A stretch of DNA of 9,212 nt from Spirochaetaceae bacterium (GTDB lineage Bacteria; Spirochaetota; Spirochaetia; UBA9216), in NCBI GenBank assembly GCA_028527945.1, contig JAQQAK010000144.1:1-9212 (forward strand), in the 5' to 3' direction. A program made the translations under genes and the position numbers. Position 1 is the stretch's first letter. Every line of letters starts with the position of its first letter. The notes beneath the pieces are model-generated. The model had not been told where the DNA came from and searched no databases. It saw nothing but the letters and a program-made list of their open reading frames with translations. Positions 1 to 6,219 of the stretch are shown in pieces.

Positions 1-12
1 CTCTTCCGATCT
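1..12. other. Probable residual Illumina adapter at contig end
   Basis: The first twelve bases, CTCTTCCGATCT, exactly match the 3' end of the standard Illumina TruSeq-type adapter, which ends GCTCTTCCGATCT. The position at the extreme left edge fits untrimmed adapter at the end of a contig. A chance 12-base match at exactly base 1 is very unlikely. Genomic sequence probably begins at about base 13. Confidence 0.88.
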
Positions 13-21
13 TAATTTGCA

Positions 22-53
22 AACCTTACTTTACATGGATGTAAAGTAAGGTT
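22..53 (-). terminator. Perfect 13-bp inverted repeat at the stop of the SH3b lipoprotein gene, possible terminator
   Basis: AACCTTACTTTAC (22-34) and GTAAAGTAAGGTT (41-53) are exact reverse complements separated by a 6-nt loop (ATGGAT). Read on the minus strand, the 5' arm begins inside the TAA stop codon of the lipoprotein gene, so a hairpin would form right at its end. The stem is AT-rich and is followed on the minus strand by TTTGCAAATTA rather than a clean U-run, which is weak for an intrinsic terminator. It lies only nine bases from the adapter, so a library artefact cannot be fully excluded, although the symmetry stops before the adapter. Confidence 0.45.
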
Positions 54-1332
54 ACCGAGCCCCAGACATAAATATAACCAAGGCTGAAACATTCTCTTTG
101 CTGACAAGATTTTTGTAGATATCAGAGTTTGGAACAAAAACAAGTTTTATACCAAGTTCAGAAAGTGTAAAAAGAAAATTTACTTCTTCATTGTTGTCTG
201 CAAAGGTAAAAGATAAAACTCCATCGTAATCTGTTCTTAAAGATGATGAAGGAAAATGCTGTAATGAAATTTTACCTTTAGTTCCGGCTGTAGCTGGAAT
301 TACATTGGGTATTAGTCTGTCATAGTTTTCCCATACAAAAGAACTATTCCCTGTAAAAGAAATCTTTCCATAAGCATTACTTGAAATTGTTCCAAGTTTT
401 TCTATTTTACCTATAATATTCTGCCTTCGGTCAATTTCATCAGAAATGATTTTGTCAATATCTTCTATATAAGACATTATTTCTGCGTATTCTTTATGAT
501 TATGTGTGTAATAAATTGCAATAGTATTTTCATTGCGGTAATCAATCTGAAGAGATGTTCCTTCAAAGATAAACCTTCCACTGTTATTTTGTGTTATACC
601 TGTATATTCAAATACTTCCTGAAAATTAAGATTTGTAAGAACTATTTTATTTTCTTCAGGGAACGCAAAAAGGCCTATTGTTGTTTTGAACTCTTTAAGA
701 TCTATTGTATTCGCTCGAATCATCTGAGAGAAATAATCCTGTCTATAAGTTCTGCTGATAATTTTATTTAAAAGTTCAGTATCAATCTTATTGGTGTCTG
801 TAATAATCCCTTTGTTCTTGTTGTAGACATTAAGATTTTTATCAAAGCAAAAACCAGTAGCGCCATCTTCAGTAAGAACTTGATACCAGTACCCGTCATG
901 ATGCGCAATATTTTCTGTTTCATCAGTTCTTCCTATGATCTTTATTGTCTGACCATTGCGTAGTTTATAAACACGATCAGATTCAGCAGAAGGTTCCTGC
1001 CTTATTGATAAACCGTTAAGTGTTGACTCCGCGTAATACGGAACCCATTTTGCATACGCGCTTGCCAATGTTTGGGCTTCTTCTTTTTTTTCAAAAAAAG
1101 ACATATTCCATCTTGGTACATCAACTGGTGTTTTAGACTCTTCAGTCTCAATTGTGTATACATCTCTTAATTCTGATTCCTGAATAACCGGATAAACTTT
1201 TCCAGCTTTGAGATTTTGCTCCGTATCATCCATATATAAAACTGCCCAGCCCGTATATCTTGAGCCGCATGAAAATAGTAATAAAACAAATATAATTATT
1301 GAAGTTGCATTCAGTATTTTTTTTGAAAACAT
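52..1332 (-). CDS. Lipoprotein with bacterial SH3 (SH3b) domain
   Basis: This 426-residue protein starts with a lipoprotein signal peptide: a Lys-Lys n-region, a hydrophobic stretch at about residues 11-20, and the lipobox LFSC with Cys22 as the predicted lipidated residue. Residues about 103-170 look like an SH3b domain, with the family-typical GLSIRQEPS start, a middle NGQTIKIIG strand and a DGYWYQV strand. SH3b domains in bacteria often bind peptidoglycan or envelope proteins. The C-terminal 250 residues are not recognised; they are beta-rich by eye and could be a substrate- or partner-binding domain. The ATG is supported by a very strong Shine-Dalgarno sequence, AGGAGGA, at 1336-1342. The gene lies 121 bp downstream of the LPP20-like gene on the same strand and may have its own promoter. 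Its role is unknown; an envelope function is inferred. Confidence 0.85.
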   Translation of the reverse strand: MFSKKILNATSIIIFVLLLFSCGSRYTGWAVLYMDDTEQNLKAGKVYPVIQESELRDVYTIETEESKTPVDVPRWNMSFFEKKEEAQTLASAYAKWVPYYAESTLNGLSIRQEPSAESDRVYKLRNGQTIKIIGRTDETENIAHHDGYWYQVLTEDGATGFCFDKNLNVYNKNKGIITDTNKIDTELLNKIISRTYRQDYFSQMIRANTIDLKEFKTTIGLFAFPEENKIVLTNLNFQEVFEYTGITQNNSGRFIFEGTSLQIDYRNENTIAIYYTHNHKEYAEIMSYIEDIDKIISDEIDRRQNIIGKIEKLGTISSNAYGKISFTGNSSFVWENYDRLIPNVIPATAGTKGKISLQHFPSSSLRTDYDGVLSFTFADNNEEVNFLFTLSELGIKLVFVPNSDIYKNLVSKENVSALVIFMSGAR

Positions 1333-1390
1333 TCTTCCTCCTGTGACAGTACATTATTTTACCTTAAATCGTGTTTTAGGCAAGGGGAAA

Positions 1391-1417
1391 ATTGTATACT
1401 TTTTTATACTTTTTCAA
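1391..1417 (-). promoter_or_regulatory. Possible promoter of the SH3b lipoprotein gene
   Basis: On the minus strand a -35-like TTGAAA (1412-1417) and a -10-like TACAAT (1391-1396) are separated by 15 nt, about 59-85 nt upstream of the ATG at 1332. The spacer is shorter than the ideal 17 nt, so the call is tentative. It is the best sigma-70-like pair in the 121-bp gap, which otherwise contains no gene. Confidence 0.33.
1395..1414. repeat. Two perfect tandem copies of a 10-bp unit
   Basis: TATACTTTTT occurs twice head to tail (1395-1404 and 1405-1414). The unit length is close to one helical turn, so the A/T-tracts are in phase and could bend the DNA. The repeat fills the spacer of the possible promoter, where a change in copy number would change promoter spacing. 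This may simply be low-complexity AT sequence. Confidence 0.6.
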
Positions 1418-1453
1418 ACAAGAAAGTTTTAACTAAGCAAAAGATGTTTGTTT

Positions 1454-2362
1454 TTAATTTACAGAAGAGGTCGCTATTTTTTTGATAGAGTTTTCTTGTT
1501 TAGGATTTTCTTCTTTATTGATTATAATGAGTATTCGGCCTTCTTTAATCAGTCTTCTGTTTGCCGGATTATATAGAAGTTTTCGGGCCGCTTCTTCTGT
1601 AATAAGAATGTCTGTGCAATTATTTCCAAATATTCCTTCAGCCGTTGTTCTGAATGGATACCTTCCTATACGTTCTTCATATTTGAGTTCATTTAAATCA
1701 TATGTATATTGAACGAAACCCCATTTAGAGAGGAATTCGGGATCCGCCATTTTATAAGTTACAACTTGATCCATTTTCTCGGTATACAATTTGGGGAAAA
1801 TTGCTGGTTTTAAAAGTTTTCTACCTTGTTCGCCGTAGTAAGGCAGCTCATCTTTTGCGTAAATTATAATACCACTGAAATTTGCGCTTGGTTCATAGTT
1901 GAGTTCTTCAGGTATTGGAGCTCCTTTTTTATGGGTAATTATTAATGGGATAATTTCTTTATTTATGTCGTATTTATAATAATTGGTTACAGAATCAAGA
2001 TTCAGACTCATGCTGCTGGAAATATGGTTTTTATCTATATTTATCTGATCAAAATCAGTAAGACCCTGCATGCTTGAAGAAAAAAAGTCTCCAAGTGTTG
2101 TCAAGGAATCAAGATATATATCATTGAAAGCTGACATTGCAATATTAGTCAATTTTCTGTCAATAAATTCAGTAATCTTAAAACGTTCTGATGTTATGTT
2201 TGTTACATCATCAGGGAGATCTACAGTCGCTTCTATTGTTATGACATCAGTTGCCCATGAAATTTCAGTATTTGTTTTTATTTCATATTGAGAAAAGACT
2301 TGGGTTGTTGAGAATAGAGTAAATATACTGACTATAAAAAAAATAGAAATTTTATTCTTCAT
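1454..2362 (-). CDS. Secreted protein of unknown function, possibly LPP20/FlgP-like
   Basis: This 302-residue protein has a cleavable signal peptide: a KNK n-region, a hydrophobic core to about residue 20, and likely cleavage after VFS at residue 24. There is no lipobox, so it is probably periplasmic. Residues about 160-282 follow a pattern I associate with LPP20/FlgP-like secreted proteins. They contain SGIIIYAK, then PAIFPKLYTE, then a variable region with GRYPFRTTAEG, then TDILITEEAARKLL and a closing strand RILIII. This family link is by pattern only. The N-terminal region (25-130) is not recognised. The start overlaps the end of the transglycosylase gene by 11 bp, and AAGGT lies about 8 nt upstream of the ATG, which indicates coupled translation. 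A role beside the transglycosylase in wall or flagellar assembly is inferred. Confidence 0.8.
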   Translation of the reverse strand: MKNKISIFFIVSIFTLFSTTQVFSQYEIKTNTEISWATDVITIEATVDLPDDVTNITSERFKITEFIDRKLTNIAMSAFNDIYLDSLTTLGDFFSSSMQGLTDFDQINIDKNHISSSMSLNLDSVTNYYKYDINKEIIPLIITHKKGAPIPEELNYEPSANFSGIIIYAKDELPYYGEQGRKLLKPAIFPKLYTEKMDQVVTYKMADPEFLSKWGFVQYTYDLNELKYEERIGRYPFRTTAEGIFGNNCTDILITEEAARKLLYNPANRRLIKEGRILIIINKEENPKQENSIKKIATSSVN

Positions 2363-3653
2363 TATTTGTTACCTTCGGAACCTTTATTATTGCTCCTGGT
2401 TTTAAAGTGTCTTTAGGTGATAATTTATTATTATATGAGATATCGGCTACTGTTGTTCCAAATTTTCTTGAAATGCTCCACAAAGTGTCGCCAGAGGCAA
2501 TTGTATAAGAAATAAAACTACTCCATTGTTCAGGAGCCTTATATTCCGGATTATATGGTTCTACTTCTTTCAATGCTGGAACGATAATTTTCTGTCCAGT
2601 TCTGAGAGAAGATGCCTTTGCTCCGGGGTTATACATTTGAATCATTGAAACTGTTACCCCAAAATGTCTTGAAAGCGCGTAGAGGGTATCTCCGTCACGT
2701 ATTTCATGAATATAGAAATGCATTAATGAGTTTTGAGGTTTAGATAATGTATTTTTTACTGTTTCTGAATATTTAAGTGGTATTTTCAGATAATAGTTGT
2801 TTGAGTTTGGAGGAGTTATGCCTTCTCTAAGCTCTGCGTTTGCGCTGTTTATGATTGAGAGAGGTATTCCTGATTTTGAAGAAAGCATCACCAAATTAAT
2901 TACCCTATCAAGTTTTATTCGTTCCCATTTGTCAGATTCTCTTGTTGACTGCATATCAAGAAATTGCGCTGTTTTAAGATTTAAAGAAGCGCTCCGGCTT
3001 GCAAGATATGTGAAAGCGAAAAACTTTGGAACATAATTTCTTGTCTGTTTTGGCAAATACCCAAGCTCATACAATTCGATATAGTCTGTTGTCCCGGCGG
3101 CTTTTACTGCTCTTTTTACTCTTCCTAAGCCACAGTTATATGCGGCCAGAGCAAGAGTCCAGCTTCCGGTCTGTTCGTAATTCAGTTGAAGTTTGTGAAT
3201 AGCTGATTCTGTCGCTATCCAGAAATCTCTTCTATCATCTCTCCATTCATTAACTTCCATATCATATGGATAAATACTGTTCATCATAAACTGCCAAAAA
3301 CCAGAAGCCCCGCTTCTTGATACGGCTTTTGATATAAATCCTGATTCAATAGCCGGTAAATACATTAATTCCGGAGGAAGTCCCTGTTCAATTAGTTTGT
3401 TGTAAATAAATCCAAGATAAGGCGCTCCTCTTTTCAGGATTGAAATCATTGTTTTCTGGCCGCCTAAGCTCTCATATTCTTTTATATAATGTTCGATTTT
3501 AGGATCATCTGGAATTTCAATAGAGTATACCCATGGCCCGCCTATATCCTGTTCAGGAATATTGAAGCCTTCAGGTAGTTCCGCGTACAAACTTGATGAT
3601 ATTATTAGAGCAAAAATAGATAAAAATATTTTATTTATCGTTTTAATCTTCAT
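2352..3653 (-). CDS. MltD-like membrane-bound-type lytic transglycosylase, SLT domain plus two LysM
   Basis: The 433-residue protein (numbered from the ATG at 3653) is a peptidoglycan-cleaving lytic transglycosylase of the MltD type (GH23). A signal peptide covers residues 1-24, with likely cleavage after LYA. There is no lipobox, unlike E. coli MltD. The catalytic domain spans about 76-213. Its motif IESGF carries the expected catalytic Glu103, followed by GASGFWQFM (GLWQFM in most relatives), a YDMEVNEWRDDRRD stretch, AYNCG (171-175, usually AYNAG) and RNYVPKF. Two LysM domains that bind glycan strands follow at about 313-359 (RDGDTLYALSRHFG) and 380-426 (ASGDTLWSISRKFG). An upstream ATG at 3689 would add 12 residues in front of the signal peptide. 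The 3653 start is preferred because it gives a normal signal peptide and has AGG five nt upstream. It overlaps the preceding TPR lipoprotein gene by 11 bp. Confidence 0.93.
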   Translation of the reverse strand: MKIKTINKIFLSIFALIISSSLYAELPEGFNIPEQDIGGPWVYSIEIPDDPKIEHYIKEYESLGGQKTMISILKRGAPYLGFIYNKLIEQGLPPELMYLPAIESGFISKAVSRSGASGFWQFMMNSIYPYDMEVNEWRDDRRDFWIATESAIHKLQLNYEQTGSWTLALAAYNCGLGRVKRAVKAAGTTDYIELYELGYLPKQTRNYVPKFFAFTYLASRSASLNLKTAQFLDMQSTRESDKWERIKLDRVINLVMLSSKSGIPLSIINSANAELREGITPPNSNNYYLKIPLKYSETVKNTLSKPQNSLMHFYIHEIRDGDTLYALSRHFGVTVSMIQMYNPGAKASSLRTGQKIIVPALKEVEPYNPEYKAPEQWSSFISYTIASGDTLWSISRKFGTTVADISYNNKLSPKDTLKPGAIIKVPKVTNNEE

Positions 3654-4782
3654 CTCTACCTGAAAAAGGTTTTTCTCCCAAATATACACCGACCCATTCC
3701 CATTTACCGTTTATTTCAGGATCGGCAGGAAATGATATTTTTCTGAAGTATAAATACCATGTTGGAATTCTATATGACCAACCCCATGTTTCGAGGTAGG
3801 CTTCCTGCAGGTTCGAATTAGAGTCAAGTTCATTTGAACATCTAAGGCGTGAAGTCATAAAAACACCCAAATCAGAGTAAAATCCTTCAACATCATCGAT
3901 AGTCGCTTCTTTGTTGGCGTTTTCTTCCCACGCAGTAGCGAAAAAGTTTACCTTGGCTCTATATTGATTTAATCTGTAAGGATTCCTTGCCCAGATGGCC
4001 CATTGAACATGCTGTTTTAAATCTTCAAGGTTATCTCTAATCCAGCTTTTATCTCTGTAATCATAAAATGCTATCATATCTTTGATATCATTATATACAT
4101 CAGGGGAACCTGGAATTTCACAATCGGGGTATTGAAGATAATTTCTGTAAGCCTGAATGGCTAATTCCCATTCCCCAAGTTCTTCATAGGTTTTGGCCAT
4201 GTAATAATAAACCGGGCCTTTGTCTATAAGATCTATATCCGGGTACAGAGGATTAGGTTCGCTAAAACGAGCCATAAGTTCCTTGTAATAATTTATTCTT
4301 AATTCAGGTTCTTCTACCATCTGTGTCAGATTTTTCAGGCATACGTTATGAATAGATTCTCCATGTACCAGAAGATCCGGAAAATTCCTGAGGATACGTT
4401 CGTAATAATGAGTCGCAAAGGGGTAGGCATCTGAGTTTTGATAATCTCTGGCCACAACAAGAAGATAATAAGCGTTAAAAGGATCTTCCGGATTATTTTC
4501 TGTATAAGTTGTCAGAAAAAGGTTTAGCTTGGCCTTCTCATCAGCATTAAGCAGCAGCTTGATAATTTGCTGCATTACTGTGAATGTACTTTCATATTCT
4601 CCTTCTCTTAACTCTTTCTCATAAAAAAGTTTACGAAGCTCTTTTTTATTGTTTGAATCTCCAACTATATAATAATTAACAGGATCAACAAAACGACTAT
4701 AAAACCATTGTTTAGGATTACGGCAGCCTGTAAATAATAAAATAAAAATCAGGACAAATGATGTTAGTACAATCTTTTTCAT
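3643..4782 (-). CDS. TPR-containing lipoprotein
   Basis: This 379-residue protein begins with a lipoprotein signal peptide: MKK, a hydrophobic core, and the lipobox FTGC with Cys20. At least two TPR-like helix pairs are visible, near residues 103-137 (ending YYERILRNFPD) and 190-224 (YYYMAKTYEELGEWELAI, then YRNYLQYPD). The C-terminal third (240-379) is rich in Trp and Tyr and is not recognised. TPR lipoproteins usually hold protein partners at a membrane. As first gene of the leftward unit, overlapping the transglycosylase gene by 11 bp, it may recruit or regulate that enzyme; this is inference. No Shine-Dalgarno sequence precedes the ATG. Instead an extended -10 element lies 9 nt upstream, suggesting a nearly leaderless transcript. 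Confidence 0.87.
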   Translation of the reverse strand: MKKIVLTSFVLIFILLFTGCRNPKQWFYSRFVDPVNYYIVGDSNNKKELRKLFYEKELREGEYESTFTVMQQIIKLLLNADEKAKLNLFLTTYTENNPEDPFNAYYLLVVARDYQNSDAYPFATHYYERILRNFPDLLVHGESIHNVCLKNLTQMVEEPELRINYYKELMARFSEPNPLYPDIDLIDKGPVYYYMAKTYEELGEWELAIQAYRNYLQYPDCEIPGSPDVYNDIKDMIAFYDYRDKSWIRDNLEDLKQHVQWAIWARNPYRLNQYRAKVNFFATAWEENANKEATIDDVEGFYSDLGVFMTSRLRCSNELDSNSNLQEAYLETWGWSYRIPTWYLYFRKISFPADPEINGKWEWVGVYLGEKPFSGRDED

Positions 4783-4791
4783 TACAGCCGA

Positions 4792-4800
4792 ATAATACCA
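4792..4800 (-). promoter_or_regulatory. Extended -10 promoter element of the leftward envelope operon, probably near-leaderless
   Basis: On the minus strand the sequence reads TGGTATTAT, an extended -10 (TGn plus TATTAT, 5 of 6 matches to TATAAT). The predicted transcript start is near 4785, only about three nt before the ATG at 4782. The hexamer at -35 (TAGAAT, 4815-4820) is poor, but extended -10 promoters tolerate that. The absence of any Shine-Dalgarno sequence upstream of this ATG fits a leaderless transcript. Other promoters further upstream in 4801-4995 are possible, but none stands out. Confidence 0.45.
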
Positions 4801-4912
4801 TAAGTTCTTTATTAATTCTATCCTGAGTATTTAAAGACTATTTTTTTATAAGAGTCTCACAAAAGATGGTAAATACATCTCAAGATTCTATAAAATAAAA
4901 ATTAAATCAAAG

Positions 4913-4941
4913 TTGAATACCACAATTCATTCTGATACAAT
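4913..4941 (+). promoter_or_regulatory. Sigma-70-type promoter of icd with extended -10
   Basis: TTGAAT (4913-4918, 4 of 6 to TTGACA) and TACAAT (4936-4941, 5 of 6 to TATAAT) are separated by exactly 17 nt. The -10 is preceded by TGA (4933-4935), giving an extended -10 motif. The predicted start is about 4948, leaving a leader of roughly 48 nt before the icd ATG. This is the best promoter in the window and probably drives the whole rightward gene set. Confidence 0.72.
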
Positions 4942-4949
4942 CAGTTACC

Positions 4950-4964
4950 GGGATCAATGATTCC
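4950..4964. promoter_or_regulatory. Operator-like palindrome at the predicted icd transcript start
   Basis: GGGATCAATGATTCC is a 15-bp dyad centred on 4957. Six of the seven base pairs are Watson-Crick; the third is G opposite T. It covers about +3 to +17 of the predicted transcript, a classic place for a repressor to block initiation. The arms have no room for a loop, so a DNA-binding site is more likely than an RNA hairpin. No regulator is encoded nearby, and the factor is unknown. Confidence 0.35.
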
Positions 4965-4995
4965 TTTTATTTTTATTAATTAGGAGTAAATCACT

Positions 4996-6204
4996 ATGAG
5001 TGAAAAAATTATAATGAAAGATGGTTCACTTTCTGTTCCATCAAACCCTGTTGTTCCTTTTATCGAAGGCGATGGTATCGGTCCTGATATCTGGGCTGCT
5101 GCTGTAAGAGTTTTTGATGCTGCTGTAGAGAAGGCTTACAATGGTGAACGTAAAATTGATTGGATGGAAGTTTTGGCTGGTCAGAAGGCTTTTGATAAAA
5201 CCGGAGAATGGCTTCCGGCTGATACTGAAGAAGCATTCAAGGAATACCTTGTTGGTATAAAGGGGCCTTTGACTACTCCAGTTGGCGGTGGTATCAGGAG
5301 TCTTAATGTTGCTTTAAGGCAAAAGCTTGATCTATATGTTTGCCAGCGGCCTGTAAAACATTATCCAGGAATCCCCAGCCCAGTTTGTAAACCTGATTTA
5401 GTTGACATGGTTGTCTTTAGAGAAAATACAGAAGATGTTTATGCAGGATTTGAGGTTGCTTCAGGTGAAGACAAGACCGCAAAGCTGATTAAATTTCTTA
5501 AAGATGAAATGGGTTGGAACGTAAACGCAGATTCTGGTATTGGTATTAAACCAATAAGTAAATCCGGAACAGAAAGACTTGTAAGAGCTGCTATTGAATA
5601 CGCTATTGAACATAACAGAAAAACAGTTACTCTTGTTCATAAAGGTAATATCATGAAATTCACTGAAGGTGCTTTCCGTGAATGGGGATACGCGCTTGCT
5701 GAAAAAGAATTTGCTGATAAGGTTGTAAGCTGGGATGCCTGTGGTGGTGATGTACCTGATGGTAAAATACTTATCAAGGATGTTATCGCGGATGCTTTCT
5801 TGCAGCAGATTTTAACCAGACCTGCTGAATATGATGTTGTTGCAACAATGAACTTGAATGGTGATTACATTTCTGACGCTCTTGCTGCTCAGGTTGGAGG
5901 AATTGGTATTGCTCCCGGAGCTAATATTAACTATACAAGCGGAATTGCTATTTTTGAGGCAACACATGGAACTGCTCCAAAATATGCCGGGCTTAACAAG
6001 GTTAATCCAAGTTCAATCATCCTTTCAGGACGCATGATGCTTGAATATATGGGTTGGAATGAAGCTGCCAAGCTTATTGAAGATGGAATTACCGCCGCAA
6101 TTTCTCAAAAAGTTGTAACATACGACTTTGCACGATTAATGGAAAACGCTAAAGAAGTCTCAACATCAGACTTTGCAGACGCAATAATAAAATATATGTG
6201 TTAA
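4996..6204 (+). CDS. icd: Isocitrate dehydrogenase, NADP-dependent
   Basis: Cytosolic enzyme that oxidatively decarboxylates isocitrate to 2-oxoglutarate and makes NADPH. It has 402 residues against 416 in E. coli Icd and aligns along its whole length. The isocitrate-binding residues are present: Ser102 and Asn104 in GGGIRSLNVALRQ, Arg108, Arg118, Arg142, Tyr149 and Lys216. The metal-binding aspartates are Asp262, Asp290 and Asp294. The NADP-selecting set of E. coli (His339, Lys344, Tyr345, Val351, Tyr391, Arg395) is matched by His324, Lys329, Tyr330, Val336, Tyr376 and Arg380, so NADP specificity is expected. The region at about 241-258 is shortened relative to E. coli. AGGAG (4982-4986) lies nine nt before the ATG. 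This is the first gene of the rightward operon. In organisms with a partial TCA cycle this enzyme typically feeds glutamate synthesis; that role here is inferred. Confidence 0.97.
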   Translation: MSEKIIMKDGSLSVPSNPVVPFIEGDGIGPDIWAAAVRVFDAAVEKAYNGERKIDWMEVLAGQKAFDKTGEWLPADTEEAFKEYLVGIKGPLTTPVGGGIRSLNVALRQKLDLYVCQRPVKHYPGIPSPVCKPDLVDMVVFRENTEDVYAGFEVASGEDKTAKLIKFLKDEMGWNVNADSGIGIKPISKSGTERLVRAAIEYAIEHNRKTVTLVHKGNIMKFTEGAFREWGYALAEKEFADKVVSWDACGGDVPDGKILIKDVIADAFLQQILTRPAEYDVVATMNLNGDYISDALAAQVGGIGIAPGANINYTSGIAIFEATHGTAPKYAGLNKVNPSSIILSGRMMLEYMGWNEAAKLIEDGITAAISQKVVTYDFARLMENAKEVSTSDFADAIIKYMC

Positions 6205-6205
6205 T

Positions 6206-6210
6206 GAGGG
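6206..6210 (+). promoter_or_regulatory. Shine-Dalgarno sequence that points to a CTG start
   Basis: GAGGG lies just after the icd stop and nine nt before the CTG codon at 6220. The distance is the same as that between AGGAG and the icd ATG. It is directly adjacent to the in-frame ATC at 6211, too close to serve that codon, and no similar sequence precedes the GTG at 6319. Confidence 0.55.
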
Positions 6211-6219
6211 ATCAAAAAA

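Noticed and set aside
496..771. Plus-strand reading frame of 91 codons opposite the SH3b lipoprotein gene
   Set aside because: Its composition is typical of an antisense shadow of AT-rich coding sequence, with no plausible domain. The same applies to the frames at 1208-1432, 1482-1712, 2070-2291 and 2797-3036.
3654..3689. ATG at 3689 as the start of the lytic transglycosylase
   Set aside because: It adds twelve residues, including acidic ones, in front of a normal signal peptide and lengthens the overlap with the previous gene. The ATG at 3653 has a Shine-Dalgarno sequence.
4834..4857. AT-rich hairpin AGACT...AGTCT in the divergent intergenic region
   Set aside because: The stem is only five base pairs with a long A/T loop; it is too weak to call a terminator or a regulatory RNA.
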